Under the pieces are notes generated by a model that was given only the letters and a program-made list of their open reading frames with translations, had not been told where the DNA came from and did not search any database. A DNA stretch of 64,000 nt, from assembly GCF_036884655.1 (NCBI RefSeq), contig NC_088335.1:44448501-44512500 (forward strand), read 5' to 3'. The DNA is from Musa acuminata AAA Group (lineage: Eukaryota; Streptophyta; Magnoliopsida; Zingiberales; Musaceae). The translations under genes and the position numbers were made by a program. Positions 1-11,327 of this stretch are shown here, piece after piece; position 1 is the stretch's first letter; the number at the start of each line of letters is the position of its first letter.

Positions 1-620
1 TGTTTTAGGTGTAAAATATGTTGGATGTGGTTTCAAACCCTCAATTTTTAACAAGTGGATCTGGTACACCACCATCAGACTAATGTTTTAGGTTTAAACA
101 TATCATATGAGGTTTCGAACCCTCAACCCTTTGTATGTGGATTTAGTGCACTATCATCAAATTAATGTTTTAGGTGTAAAAATATGTCGGATGAGATTTC
201 AAATCTCTAACTTTTGGTAAGTGGGTATGGTACACCACCACCAGACTAATGTTTTAGGTATAAAAATATATCAGATGAGTTTTTGAACCCTCAACCTTTG
301 ATAAGTGGGTCTAATGATGGTACTAGTCCCACTTATCAAAGGTTAAGGGTTCAAAACCGTATTTGATATATTTTTTTCATCTAAATTATTAGTCTGGTTA
401 TGATATATCAGATTCACTTACCAAAGGTTGATGATTTGTAATCTCATCAGACATATTTTTTTACCTAAAACATTGGTGTGATGGTGCTTTCCTTTCTTAC
501 ATTGCTATGACTAGACTCACTTATTAAAGATTGAGGGTTTAAAACCTTATCTAATATATTTTTTTCACCTAAAATGTTAGTCTGGTTATAATGTATCAGA
601 TCCACTTACCAAAGGTTGAT
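1..620. repeat. Tandem array followed by its own inverted copies
   Basis: A unit of about 83 bp beginning TGTTTTAGGTGTAAA is repeated in direct orientation from positions 1, 84, 166 and 250. Each unit also holds a TCAAACCCTCAA-like segment and a CCACCATCAGACTAAT-like segment. From about 331 to 620 the same unit returns in reverse complement: ACTTATCAAAGG-like starts occur near 338, 417, 518 and 605, with CACCTAAAATGTTAGTCTGG-like ends. The block is therefore a large inverted repeat whose arms are themselves tandem repeats, able to fold into an imperfect hairpin. One more inverted-orientation fragment lies at about 1080-1130. No reading frame is associated with it. It resembles a fold-back type element, but no target duplication could be defined because the left end is cut by the window. 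Confidence 0.7.
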
Positions 621-2285
621 TGATGTAGACCAGAATAGGGAAGTAGAGAGAGAGAGAGGGAAAGAGAAAGAAAGAGAAGTGTGAGATAAGAGAGGCGAGT
701 GAGAGACTAGAGAAGATACAATTCTTTTTATTAAAATCTAAAAAATGCTTGATCCATTGACAAGCTTTACTATTTATAAAGGTTTAAGAGCCTTGACACA
801 ATTAATGAAGATGATAATTCCCAAGAGTAATCTCCTAGGGAATTAGTATATTTTTTAGAAATCCAAAATGTGATTTCTCGATACCCAAATACTAAATGAG
901 TGTACTTAATATAAAAGGAGTTCCTAAAAAGACCAAAAGATTTTTTTTTAAAATTTTCAACAGAACTCTTAGAATTTCTAGACCAACTAATTGATGATTT
1001 TTGTTGATTTCCTTGCCTAGAATAAACTTTTCTGAAATCTTTTTTAAAGCAAGATGGTTCTTCATCATTAATTGTTCACAATCTCATCCGACATATTTTT
1101 CACCTAAAACATTTGTTTGGTGGCGCTTTCCTTGACTACACTCCCTTCTATTTTTTTTATTCTTTTGACTTGTCAAATGGCCTAAAATTTGTCAATACCT
1201 GTCAAGTTTGCTTGATTCTAGCCAATTCTATTACCAATTTGTGGTTGTAAGGTTGAGAATTAAGCAAAACCATATGGTCTTGCATGTTGTCTTAAATGCC
1301 ATGTCAGTTAATATTAACACAAGATTTCAAGTCATGGATTCTGACTCACTGGATGGACTTCTTAGAGTCCTGAGGTGTCCTTTTGCTACAAAAGAAGGCA
1401 ATTTGGTTACTCTTTATGAAGAGTTTAGCTAGTTTAAAAGGGTATAAAATCATTAGTAATTTTTAGCCTATTGAAATTAAAAATTAGGCATTAGTAGGCT
1501 ATAAATGAGTCTGTAGAACCTCCTAATTGTTCTTCTTGGCTACTTTAAAATATATTTTGTAGCAATAAAATCCTTTTAAGTCCATATATTAATCTTTTGA
1601 GGACCGTTTCTTCCTCAAATTAGAGAAAGCCCAGTTAGTGGTGGCTGCACCGAACACTCGGTATTCCTTAGTAATGCATAAAACTGAGAACCATGCCTAC
1701 CTAAGATGCATGCAATTCTATGAAATGTTTGCAGCTAATAGGTTGGAAATGACCAAAATGATAAAAATGTTTCACTCAAATCTTTCTAATAGACATCACA
1801 ACTGGAATGGCACCGTTGAAATTACAGGCACATTCACTGCCACCTTGGCCAGGTAATATCTGATATATTACTTCATCATCATGCAAAACAATCTTAAATG
1901 TCATCGATATGCTAATTCGGTTTTATTATTTGAGATGAAGTGTTCAATTTTGATATTATGAGGATGTGAAAATTACTCATAATAAGGCTATAGTAGAAAA
2001 AGCTAAAACATCTAATCTCATTATCTCGGTTGGCTTTTAAGAATCCCTATTTGAAAAGTCTAAAGAATGTCTGATTTGTTAGACGGATGTCCAACACATG
2101 GACATCTGAACTTGGGACTGGAGGGTAAGCATATTGGTAACGTGGCCTACAGAAATCAACACAGATCTTACAAATATTAAATTGTCTGTTGGTGCAAATT
2201 TTATTGACTTGCCTTCCAGTTACTATACATTGAATTGATTTCACAAACAGTGGGGTTTGATTGTCCATTTGCACGAATCCTGCAG
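621..2285. other. Non-coding stretch before the PP2C exon
   Basis: This holds a GA-rich simple sequence (about 641-690), AT-rich sequence, and a stray copy of the left-end repeat at about 1080-1130. Short open frames at 1208-1432 and 1638-1856 resemble nothing I recognise and lack the phosphatase motifs expected upstream. Because the exon at 2286 begins with a splice acceptor, most of this stretch is probably intron of the phosphatase gene; that is inference. Confidence 0.5.
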
Positions 2286-2555
2286 GGAAGTGCTCGAAGG
2301 CTTGTCAAAGCTGCACTTCAAGAAGCAGCCAAGAAACGAGAGATGAGATACTCCGATCTCAAGAAGATCGATCGTGGAGTACGGCGGCATTTCCATGATG
2401 ACATAACTGTTATTGTTGTGTTCCTGGACTCCAATCTTGTTAGCAGAGCCAGCTCACTGAAGGGCCCCTCCCTGTCATTGAGAGGGGGTGGAGTCAATGT
2501 GCCAGCCAACTCTCTTGCACCCTGCACCATGCCAACCCAACTCGGTGCCTCCTGA
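2286..2555 (+). CDS. Protein phosphatase 2C, C-terminal exon only (partial)
   Basis: The last exon of a Mg/Mn-dependent Ser/Thr phosphatase of the plant PP2C family, closest in wording to clade D. It begins after a CCTGCAG acceptor, in phase 0, with [11 protein letters not shown], and ends after 89 codons with ...[10 protein letters not shown] and a TGA. The segment [16 protein letters not shown] is the final PP2C motif; its Asp pair contributes to the metal centre. The tail ([15 protein letters not shown]) is characteristic of the clade D C-terminus. The catalytic core exons, including the segment with the DGLWE motif that should directly precede this exon, are not in the 2,285 bases upstream. 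Either the preceding intron exceeds 2.2 kb and runs off the window, or the exon is a detached remnant. The frame is intact and well conserved, so I favour a real gene end. Family assignment is strong; the subclade comes from recollection of the tail. Confidence 0.85.
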   Translation, partial: GSARRLVKAALQEAAKKREMRYSDLKKIDRGVRRHFHDDITVIVVFLDSNLVSRASSLKGPSLSLRGGGVNVPANSLAPCTMPTQLGAS

Positions 2556-3478
2556 TATATTCCTCTCAGTTCATTAATTATGTGTATGAAATTAAATCAG
2601 ACCAACCTCCATGATCTTGCCCTCACCGGCATCAGTCGAAATGGGCTCAAGGACAGATACATCTGTTTTAACCTATTATATTGTGCCAATTCTCATGCAA
2701 GAATAGTTCATCTGTGTATTATGCTTCTAAACTTGGGAGGAAGTAATGTTTCAGAATCAACAATGAAGGACCACCAAGGCAACAGTTTTCACTACTCTCT
2801 AATATTTTTCTTTGACCTGTTCTTCTTGGTAATCAGCTCGATAATTCATTTAAACCACTTGATATGTTTCTAGTTGATGATTGCCAGCAGAATGTTGAGT
2901 AACAAGTGCTTAAATCCATTGAGGTGACCTGTTGCTGCTCAAATGGATGGGATTGAGCTCCAAAACTTATTCTAACCCAAAATTTTGGGTTAGTGATCAA
3001 CACTGATGTATCCTAATTTTCTTCCTTTCATATGACAGCCATTGCCATCCGTGCCCCTTTCTGGGCTCATCAGTGACTTTTAATTGAAGTACCTTATGCT
3101 ATCAACTTAATCATACAATTAACGTGCAGTTAATTTGTTGCAATCTCATTTTGATTAGTAGTACAAATCATTTGTGCAATGTGGCCAACATTAATGCCCT
3201 ATCCTTTTGGTCATTTGTGGAAGCTTGAAGCTTTAGGAACTTGCTCTATCTCTTCTTCTTCTTCAACAAGTAGGTAAAACTTCAGCACAAACATTTTCTT
3301 ATACATCTTGGCAATTAGAGTGCAGGATTTCTTATGATAGAGGAAAGAAGAAAGATTTATATTCCACATGAAGAAGACGACCAACTCTCTTTCATCAAGA
3401 GGAACTCAATGAATACATTAAGAACACTAACTCTTAATATAAGCAAGACTCGGGAGTGGCACACCAAGCACAGTGAGC
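2556..3478. other. Convergent intergenic region (3' flanks)
   Basis: Between the stop of the phosphatase exon (+) and the stop of plastocyanin (-), so both genes end here. The sequence is AT-rich and non-coding; the open frame at 2580-2873 shows no recognisable domain. It should contain the 3' UTRs and polyadenylation signals of both genes. No repeats were noticed. Confidence 0.6.
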
Positions 3479-3988
3479 TTAGTTAACAGTCACCTTCCCC
3501 ACCATTCCAGCTCCCTGGTGAGGAGCGCAGTAGAAGGTGTAGGTGCCCTTCTCCTTCAAGGTCACCTGGTAGGTCTCGCCTGGGGCATTCAGTAGGTCCT
3601 CCTCGGGCATGGAGATGGAGCCGACGTTGACACCCGCGGGGATCTCGTCCTCGTCGAACACCACGTTGTGGGGGAACCCGGCGTTGTTCTTGAACACGAT
3701 CGTCTCCCCCGAGGGCACCGAGAACTCGTTGGGCACGAAGGCCAGCGAGCCGTCGCTGCCTCCCAGAAGCACGTCGAAGGCGAGCGCGTTGCCCGCCAGC
3801 ACCGCGCTCGCGGCGACCGCGGCCGCGACCGCGCCCACCTCCCTCAGGGACGCCCGGGCCACCATGGCCGCGGCAGGAGCCTTGCTGTGCGCGGCGACGA
3901 CGCTGGCGCCGCGCCCCGCGGCCGATGTGCCGGCCCTCAGCCCGGTGAAGGTGGGGATGGTGACTGCTGCGCTGGTCAAGCTGGCCAT
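3479..3988 (-). CDS. PETE: Plastocyanin precursor, chloroplast thylakoid lumen
   Basis: Plastocyanin is the soluble blue-copper protein that carries electrons from cytochrome f to photosystem I in the thylakoid lumen. The single exon encodes 169 residues. Residues 1-70 form a two-part transit peptide: a Ser/Ala-rich stromal part ([18 protein letters not shown]...) and a hydrophobic lumen signal ending AVLAGNALA. The mature protein from Phe71 is 99 residues, the usual length. All copper ligands are present: His107, Cys154, His157 and Met162 (mature 37, 84, 87, 92) within [14 protein letters not shown] and [11 protein letters not shown] chose the Met at 3988 over an in-frame Met 15 codons upstream (4033). 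It gives the family N-terminus, sits in a good context (GTAATGG), and the upstream Met lies too close to the TATA box at 4053-4073 to be well placed in the transcript. The coding region is very GC-rich, as in monocot nuclear photosynthesis genes. Confidence 0.97.
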   Translation of the reverse strand: MASLTSAAVTIPTFTGLRAGTSAAGRGASVVAAHSKAPAAAMVARASLREVGAVAAAVAASAVLAGNALAFDVLLGGSDGSLAFVPNEFSVPSGETIVFKNNAGFPHNVVFDEDEIPAGVNVGSISMPEEDLLNAPGETYQVTLKEKGTYTFYCAPHQGAGMVGKVTVN

Positions 3989-4052
3989 TACTGCGTCTGA
4001 GCTTATCCTCACCAGTTTCTGTGGCTTCAACAATTAAATGGGAGGATGGAAA

Positions 4053-4073
4053 GTATATATATTATATATATAG
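4053..4073 (-). promoter_or_regulatory. TATA region of the plastocyanin gene
   Basis: On the minus strand this reads CTATATATATAATATATATAC, about 65-85 bp upstream of the chosen start codon. That would place transcription start near 4020-4040 and give a short leader. Upstream on the same strand lies a CT microsatellite (GA on the + strand, 4102-4122) and a GATAAG-type I-box candidate near 4250 on the + strand. The elements are seen in the sequence; light regulation is inferred from the family. Confidence 0.6.
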
Positions 4074-4101
4074 TCACAGGCAACTACACAAGAATCAAGA
4101 A

Positions 4102-4122
4102 AGAGAGAGAGAGAGAGAGAGA
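4102..4122. repeat. (GA)n microsatellite
   Basis: About ten GA units, reading as CT on the plastocyanin strand just upstream of its TATA region. CT-rich tracts are common in plant core promoters, so it may be part of the promoter. Confidence 0.85.
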
Positions 4123-4401
4123 CGAAGGATTGGATAATGGGTGGCTAAGAAGGGAGGAGTTATCTAAGTGGAAGGACTGGCTGAGATGATACTTCATGAC
4201 TTGCCAAAGATGGGGTGATGTGTGGATAGCAATGATGAGTACAAGAGAAATGATAAGAGAGATTATATGAAGACAATTCTTAGAGGCTGGAGATTTTTTT
4301 TCTGTGAGTTGCAGATCCACCAAACAAGGTAGGGGAACAATGAAGGCAGAGTGTGGTGATTGGCAACCAAGTGATCTACGTGCAGGGGTTGGGGCCTTCA
4401 C

Positions 4402-5402
4402 AAAGCAGGGGATATTGCGAGAAGAATAATAGAAAGAAAATTAGTGGTGTTTATTTATCACTTGTCATACAATTATCTCTTTGTCTACATCCACATATAA
4501 TACAATTAGTGGTTGAGTCTTCAGCATGGTTTGATCCTCTTCGAGTGTGTAAGATCGGTAATGTCATTTCTCGAGTAATCTACGATCAAAATTACTTAGA
4601 ATTTACGTTTAAAGATGAATCAATCTCATTATCGTGATCTTCCGATTTCTATTATACAGATCTATGAATATCACAATATATACAACACATAATATAAAGT
4701 AATAAAATATTAATAAATAATAATAAATAAAAAGTGTGTGTATTGTGTCACATGTGTCATTACTCACGTGATTGGCTTGTAAGTCACCTATGACTAGATT
4801 TTTCCCATGCTTACCCCGGAGGGAGAGAGCTCGGGATCATTGAACAACCTTTAGTAATAGTTCGGGGTCTGAATCAAGGTGTTTCCATTCGTCTGCGGAG
4901 GGAGAGACGGTTGCCCCTTGAAACCTAAAGTTGAGTGGGCAGGTTGCATCTCTTTTTTGGGGTGCTTACTAGGGTTGCTCGGTGGCTAACATTCTTGTGA
5001 TATTGACCCTCCTCAAAAATATTATGTAATTTTATGCCATGGCCAAGTCGTCAGTATGACTTGGTCGGCTCTTAGTGTGCAAGATTATCAATGTGGCTTC
5101 TTGGTTGGAGAGAATTGGCTCGGAGTTGGGTTGAGAGGTCGTCCGCCTAATCCACCCGAGGTGGAGCTGGGGCTTATTCCTTTTTTCTGAGTGGTACGCT
5201 CCTACACATAGGTCAAAGTTGTGAGAGGGATTTTTTGACTTGACCCCTTCAATAGTTAAGTTAGTAAAGGGACGGTTGAGAGTATTTGAATGTTCAAGGT
5301 CCGACTCTCTGGTATTATTCTAAGAGGTGACTTTTATACCTAACATTGAATGTCACCGTAAGCGGCTACTTAATGGTCATCGGTATCTCAGGTGGTCAGA
5401 AT
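4402..5402. other. Old repeat-like sequence that hosts LTR element A
   Basis: No gene is recognisable. From about 4740 the composition changes to a less AT-rich, transposon-like sequence that continues on the far side of element A (9064 to about 9320). This suggests A inserted into an older degenerate element (nested insertion). I could not identify ends or coding motifs for the older element. Confidence 0.4.
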
Positions 5403-5406
5403 GTAC

Positions 5407-5852
5407 TGTTACAGACAAACTTCAAAACAGGATGTTTGATAGAATGTTTATGTATGTTCATGTCTTTTGGTATGTTCATATTTTGCACAATATATAGAGG
5501 GATGACCGAAGGCTTAATAGTCCCATTTTAGTTGGGTTTGGTAGCCGCTTTAGGCTTATAAATAAAGGTTGTGTCATGTGAACACTTGTGAGAGATTTTT
5601 GATCTGTAATGAACCATTTTGACTCTTTGTTGTTCAACTGTTCAAAGCTTGTAAAGTATGTTTGTAATTCTCATTGTCTATGAAGTGTTTTCGGAAATGT
5701 TTGCTTGTGGATCCCGAGTGAGACATTCTCTCTAACCTGTTTTCTCTTTGTAGGTCCTAAGGGTCCATGGGAGGCTTTGGGGAGGCTGATCTTTGCGGAC
5801 GGACACGTAAGGGTGCCGCACGACTTAGGCAAAATTAGTTAAGTCTGTGATA
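5407..5852 (+). repeat. 5' LTR of element A
   Basis: 446 bp. It contains a TATA-like CTTATAAATAAAGG near 5558-5572. Compared with the LTRs of B and C (about 640 bp) it lacks roughly 195 bp immediately after that box: GGTTGTGTCATGTG in A corresponds to GGTTATG (42230) joined directly to GTGTCATGTG (42425) in C. Confidence 0.88.
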
Positions 5853-5854
5853 GA

Positions 5855-5866
5855 TGGTATCAGAGC
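5855..5866 (+). other. Primer-binding site of element A
   Basis: TGGTATCAGAGC, complementary to the 3' end of plant initiator methionine tRNA, placed two bases after the 5' LTR. Confidence 0.85.
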
Positions 5867-7667
5867 GGGACAAGCACTCATAGAAACACTTGACATGCAA
5901 ATGTGGGGGACATAGCGGGGCTGCATTGAGGGCAGCTAGCACACGCAATCGTTTGGGAAAAAACAGGTATAGAGATATAGGGAAAAGGAGTCGCTTAGAG
6001 GAGCAGACATCTGAGAGTGGCATTCAGAGAAATGACTAACCCTTCGTGCAAGAGGCACCACGAGGACAAGCAAGCTGGGAAGAATGCGGAGTGCACAAAG
6101 ATTGGGATGGCTGAGTTCGAGCTACGGCTCGACGTTGACAACTACACTTAATGGTGCTCAAGGCAAGTGAGACGCTTGATAAAGGATGAGACCATGCAAG
6201 GTGGAATAAGTTACTCAGTGACCGAAAGAGTTGTGCAAAGCTCATAGAGGTGAGGGGAATTGCTAACGCAAAGAATTCGGTACTCATGCATGGGCTTGTA
6301 TGTGGACGATGGAATGTTCGCGGCCATCCTAAGGCGATCGAAACTCGACGCCATGGTGCATTGAAACTTTCTCTTCAGCATATGAAGGATACGTCGATAG
6401 GAGGCTGAAGTGTGCAGCAAGTTCAGCATGTTGCTAGGCCTTGAGTGGTGCAGTGGGGGTTGTATTGACGTAGAGTCGCAATCTAGCAAGTGCATTTGCA
6501 GGAGGCAGAACAATGCATAGTTTGTTCAGCAAATTGGAGTAGTTCAAGGGGATGGTGGTCTTCGAAACGAAGAGAGATATTGCTCCAACGGGATAGATAT
6601 CCAGGAGGGATAAGTCTTGTCTCTCCAAAGGGAGAATCATGTGTAACAGATCACACATGTTGAGGAGGAGTACTTAAAAAAAAAAAAAACTCCACGAAGC
6701 TCAATGGACCGAGCGAGCGGCAAGGAGTTATCACATGATCTCGCTTGAGAGAATGCATTGGTGGATGCATTACGAGATCAAGTGAGGGAGCAACCCAAAG
6801 TAACACAAATGAAGGCACACTTGGAGTCGATACGGAGATCGGACTCAAGGGAGGGCTGACCTGTGGAATGGTGGGCTCGAGGGCCACCATTAACTCAATG
6901 CAAAAAATGAGGAGCAGAGCAACTTGGGTGTAACTTAGTGAAGTACCCAAGCCGCATGATGTAAGCCGGCATAGAAGATAGAATGTGGAGTGGAGGCGCA
7001 GAGCTTTCCTTAGACAAAGGTCAAGGACATGAACTCTTGCAGAGGCAAGAGCATGATCATATTGTTCCATGGGTCCTTCATTCTAACAGAGCGGACTCAC
7101 CTTGTATGGTGCTCAAAGATGAAGGGAGCTTCTGGGCACATGCACCTTATCTCGGAGAAGCATTTGATGGAGGAACTAAGGTGACTCAACTTGCGGAGGC
7201 GAAGTTGAGTTCAGAAGGCCTTGGCACGGGACAAAAGGACGTAGAGGCTGGTAATCTTGAAGAATATGCCACAGTATTGCCATTCAAGTTGCCATAAAGG
7301 AAGCAGTATGCAGCGGAGATTGTGCTGATAGGGGCAGAGGCCCAGGATCCAAACAATGGTATACTAATTACAGCGAAGTCGATGGACATCAGGAGCTACT
7401 AGGTGACGGACTGTCCTAGAGCGATGCTTCATCTAGGTATGACCCAAGAGTGGGTGGATGAATGTTGATTGCCAAAAGAGCGAACAAAATCGAAAATGGA
7501 AGAGACCCTGTGATGTATTGGCAGAGGCCACATATGGAGGGATCATAATTCGAGTTCTTCCCACAAGGATCAGAATGCAACGGAGATGTCACCAAGAGGC
7601 AACATGGTGCAGCGGATCATGGCGGAACAGTTCGTGGCAATGCGATACACACGACTTAGTCCTGTGT

Positions 7668-8135
7668 GGGACTTTATCATACGGAGGTATGATCGAGAGC
7701 TATTGGAAGCTCCACTTCGGTGAACAATACGACGACAAGAAAGGCTATGGATTCAAGGAGTGAAGGCTATGGTACCGCAGAAGCGGGTCTTCCGTGCGTG
7801 CATCAAATTTTACATCGGATGAAAGCCTTGGTCATCATCATATGGGGGTTATGTTCCACCAAGGGAAAAGTTTGAATGCAAGTACCAGTGAGTCCCGTGA
7901 GGGACTTTATCATACGAAGGTATGATCGAGAGCTATTGGAAGCTCCACTTTGGTGAACAATACGATGGCAAGAAGGGCTATGGATTCAAGGAGTGAAGGC
8001 CATGGTACCGTATAGGCGGGTCTTCCGTGCGTGCATCGAATTTTGCATCGGATGAAAGCCTTGGTCATCAGCATATGGGGGCTATATTCCACCAAGAGAA
8101 AAGTTCAAATGCAAGTACTAATGAGTCCTATAGGA
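7668..8135 (+). repeat. Duplicated 234-bp unit inside element A
   Basis: The segment starting GGGACTTTATCATACG occurs at 7668 and again at 7901, and the start of a third related unit is at 8136. The two full units are nearly the same. Element C carries one such unit (about 43730-43970) and B one (about 21610-21850, minus strand), so the duplication is specific to A. No coding frame is shared. Confidence 0.8.
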
Positions 8136-8619
8136 GGGACTTGATCATGCAGAGGTATGATCGAAGCAGCTGGAGTGTTGGACTACTCAAGAGTCCATAT
8201 TCGCTTAAGGGAGTCTGACAAGTCAGAGGACAAGGTCGAGTAAGCAAACGTTGCTACCAAGGAAGCTAAGGAGAACAAAATCAGTGCAAACCCTACAACG
8301 TGATGGTAGAGGTCATGCATGAGGCATTTGAGAGACTAGCGCATTATAAGGATGGTCTTTTTTTCGTCTGGATGATCCGCAGGAACCAACAAAGATCAAC
8401 ACAACTCAGCTAACCCCATACTAGAGTTAGAGTCATTGGCGAGTTGAAGTAGCATAGCGGATCAAAGGTTCGACTACTCAAAAAATAGCAGTGGAGAGCA
8501 GTTGGGAGACAAGAGGCGCATTGCAACTGGAGCAAAATATTGAAGACTCAGCAAAGGCGAGGAGTTGTAGTGTCGGCAAAGGCTTCGACGAGGATATCGA
8601 AGGAATAAGTGGGGTAGAA

Positions 8620-9059
8620 TATCACAGACAAACTTCAAAACAAGATGTTTGATGTAATGCTTATGTATGTCCGTGTCTTTTGGTATGTTCATGATTTGCA
8701 CAGCATGTAGAGGGACTGCCGAAGGCTGAATAATCTTATTTTAGTTAGGTTTGGTGGTTGCTTGTAAACAAAGGTTGTGTCATGTGGACACTTGTGAGAG
8801 ATTTTTAGTCTGTAATGAACCATTTTGACCCTTTGTTGTATAACTATTTAGAGCTTGTAAAGTCTGTTTGTAATTTGCATTATCTATGAAGTATTTTTGA
8901 AAATGTTTGCTTATGGATCCCGAGTGAGGTATTCACTCTAACCCGGTTTCTCTTTTGTAGGTCTTAAAGGACCATGGGAGGCTTCGGGGAGGCTGACTTT
9001 TGTGGATGGACACACAAGGGTACCGCACGACTTAGGCAAAATCAACTAAGTCCGTGATA
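8620..9059 (+). repeat. 3' LTR of element A
   Basis: 440 bp, matching 5407-5852 along its length, with the same internal 195-bp gap relative to B and C. The shorter LTR was therefore already present when A was reverse transcribed and is not a later deletion in one LTR. Confidence 0.88.
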
Positions 9060-9063
9060 GTAC

Positions 9064-10508
9064 GCTTGGTGCAGGCACAAACCTATCTATTTAGTCTTGT
9101 GCTGCGTAATATCGCCCTACGTTTCTCGAGTCACTCGGGTGGTGTCACTCCATATAGCCTCGGGCAACGTGGGAGCAATAGGTCGATAACATAGATAACA
9201 GGCGCTTGTCCTATACAGATCCAATGTTGAGTCGGCTCGGCACACCACGTCATCTCTAGAATGCCATGCTGATCTCGTTATGATGATTGATATTATCTGG
9301 TTGATATCAGAATATGTCAAAAGTAGGACAAGTAATTAGTTGTTCATAAAATATTATTTTATTAGGATATCACTGTGTTTGACATACTATTTCAGAATTT
9401 TTAAATTTTAAGTTTAATTATAATTAATATTTTTTTGATAAGGAAGGGAGAGGTAGTTTGATATAAATTTGACATGATTAATATTTTGAACCAATCAAAA
9501 TTTGACTTTTAAGAGTCTTGCCAATTAGACACATCACCATGGGATAAAAAATATTTTCTTATCTTTATTTTATAAAATATTTTCTCAGGAAGGAATGCTA
9601 GATAAACCAATTAAACATCCACTTACGTGCTTGCCCCAGTATTTTAAGGTCCAAAGTCTGTTAGAATTTGATTTGTATGAATCCTCTGCTCTCATAAATG
9701 TATCTTAAGTTAATAACTATGGAAAGTTGTAGGTTATTAACTCTGAATGATTTAAGCTCTTGGAATCAAAATAGCAAAGGTCCACAAATCCACCAATTCT
9801 TTGTTAATAAGGTCTAAAATTCATTCACTTGGCAAAACTTCATGAATAATCCTATCCAAGATTATTACATGGATTATAAGTTACTTAAAAAGATATGGGT
9901 TAAAAATTAGACTTTTTTTATAAAAATAAAATAATTATAAAGCCTTCGTTCTCCTAAGTGTCTCACCTTGTGAGCCACCATCAGCATCATCTAGAAATCA
10001 TCATTCATCTTTGATACTTCAAGCACGTAAGCTTGAGAAGTATTATTCGTTTTCGATACCTACCTTAAAAAGTGTTTTTAAAAACAGAAGATGATTGACG
10101 CTAACAAGGCCTGAGTTTCCAAACTCCTTAATTAACATGGGACTAAATATATTTATTAATTATATTATAATTTTTTTAATTAATATTTATTAATATATTT
10201 AACTAATAAAAAAATTATATTAGTTTAGTCAATATTTAGTAGCCCGAGAGGTGATCCGATCCATGTCTAATATGATTTTGATAACTATGATTTATTTTGT
10301 TGAAGAATAAATAATTACTAAAAATGAAGGATTCCTTCAAGATTTTTTACATCTCTACTTCAGCTTTGTTATGTAAACTAAATTGAAGTGTTCTTTTGGC
10401 ATTATCGATATTTAATAATATTTTTTAAACATTGTAAGTGCTTTCTATATTTGATTATACCTCTCTAAATATTAATATTAAATCATGATTACCAATATAT
10501 ATATGAAG
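9064..10508. other. AT-rich intergenic region
   Basis: The first 250 bases look like the far half of the repeat interrupted by element A. The rest is AT-rich, with runs of A/T near 9350-9600 and 10130-10230. No gene, RNA or defined element was recognised. Confidence 0.5.
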
Positions 10509-10510
10509 GA

Positions 10511-10545
<35 letters not shown>

Positions 10546-10738
10546 TTATATATATATATAGGTACGGACGATATGGTTTCGAGAGACCTAAAGTCCCTGT
10601 CCAAGCCGGCGATCTCTCTCTCTCTCTCTCTCTTCTCCCGTTGTTTTCCTCCTCTCGAGTTCGTCGTGTCGGTAATTGTATCATACACCCTTTGAGTGTT
10701 TCCGATTTCTTCCTTGCGGGCAGTCTCTCTTGCAGGAG
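10509..10738 (+). promoter_or_regulatory. Core promoter and probable 5' UTR exon of the phosphatase gene
   Basis: A TA-dinucleotide microsatellite (about 10510-10560) can supply the TATA element. It is followed by a CT tract (10614-10632) and a leader ending CTTGCAGGAG before GTAAAT at 10739. A matching acceptor TTGAAACAG ends at 11309, 18 bases before the start codon, so a 5' UTR intron of 571 bp (10739-11309) is likely. The splice signals are seen; their use is inferred. Confidence 0.5.
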
Positions 10739-11327
10739 GTAAATCCCTATTCCTCGAGGCTTCTTTTTTACTGTAAGAGCTTCAATATGTTGGCTTATTA
10801 GGGTTGAACCCGTCCCCTTCGACTGATGCCCTTCTGCAGTAGTAAGTTGGATTTAGGGTTTTGGTTTTGTTATTTGGTATCGACGTCAAAGTTGTAGTCC
10901 GTCTTCTGTCAGCAAATTTAGGATCACGACGCCGTACTAATATCATCCGTATTGCTGCTTTTCAAGATTGCACAATCATGCTATCTTCCGTCATGTCAAT
11001 TATCTCCAAAGGCCTTCGTTTTGTCAATTATTCCCTTTTACTTTTGCCGTCTTTCCTCCTGTATACTTAGGTTATTGTTTTGTTTTGGATATGGAATTTG
11101 ATTTTCTCTACCGAGGACCGAGTCTATTTTAGTCGCAATCATCCCACATCTGTTTCAGTATCTTTCTTGCGCACTATATTTTTGTGGACCTTGAGAAATC
11201 CTAGTTAGATCAAATCTTCAATGAATAAGTTTATACCTTTTGAAGTTGATATTTTGGTCACTATTTTCAGTTTTGATGATTAAATGAGCCTTTTGTTTTG
11301 TTGAAACAGGTAAACAAGTCGTGAAGA

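Larger units (their letters stand above)
5407..9059 (+). mobile_element. LTR element A, non-autonomous (LARD-like)
   Basis: A 3.65 kb LTR retrotransposon without gag-pol genes. The 5' LTR is 5407-5852 (TGTTACAGAC...GTGATA) and the 3' LTR 8620-9059 (TATCACAGAC...GTGATA). The 4-bp sequence GTAC flanks it at 5403-5406 and 9060-9063 and is the probable target duplication. A primer-binding site matching the 3' end of initiator-tRNA-Met, TGGTATCAGAGC, is at 5855-5866, two bases after the LTR. A purine-rich tract (GGAATAAGTGGGGTAGAA) lies directly before the 3' LTR. The 2.77 kb interior has only short, unrelated frames and no reverse transcriptase, integrase or protease motif. By eye the last 145 bp of the two LTRs differ at roughly 15% of positions, mostly transitions, so this is an old insertion. 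Elements B and C in this window are relatives. LARD classification is inference. Confidence 0.88.

Noticed and set aside
3989..4033. A 15-codon N-terminal extension of plastocyanin from an upstream in-frame ATG
   Set aside because: The TATA region is only 20-40 bases upstream of it, and the family N-terminus ([12 protein letters not shown]) starts at the second Met.
3609..4037. Long open frames on the + strand across the plastocyanin gene
   Set aside because: They are GC-driven shadows of the minus-strand gene and have no family match.
6651..7297. Possible genes inside element A
   Set aside because: The frames are short, unrelated to retroelement proteins, and not kept open in elements B and C.
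10485..10742. Open frames rich in Tyr-Ile repeats
   Set aside because: They are translations of the TA microsatellite and leader of the phosphatase gene.
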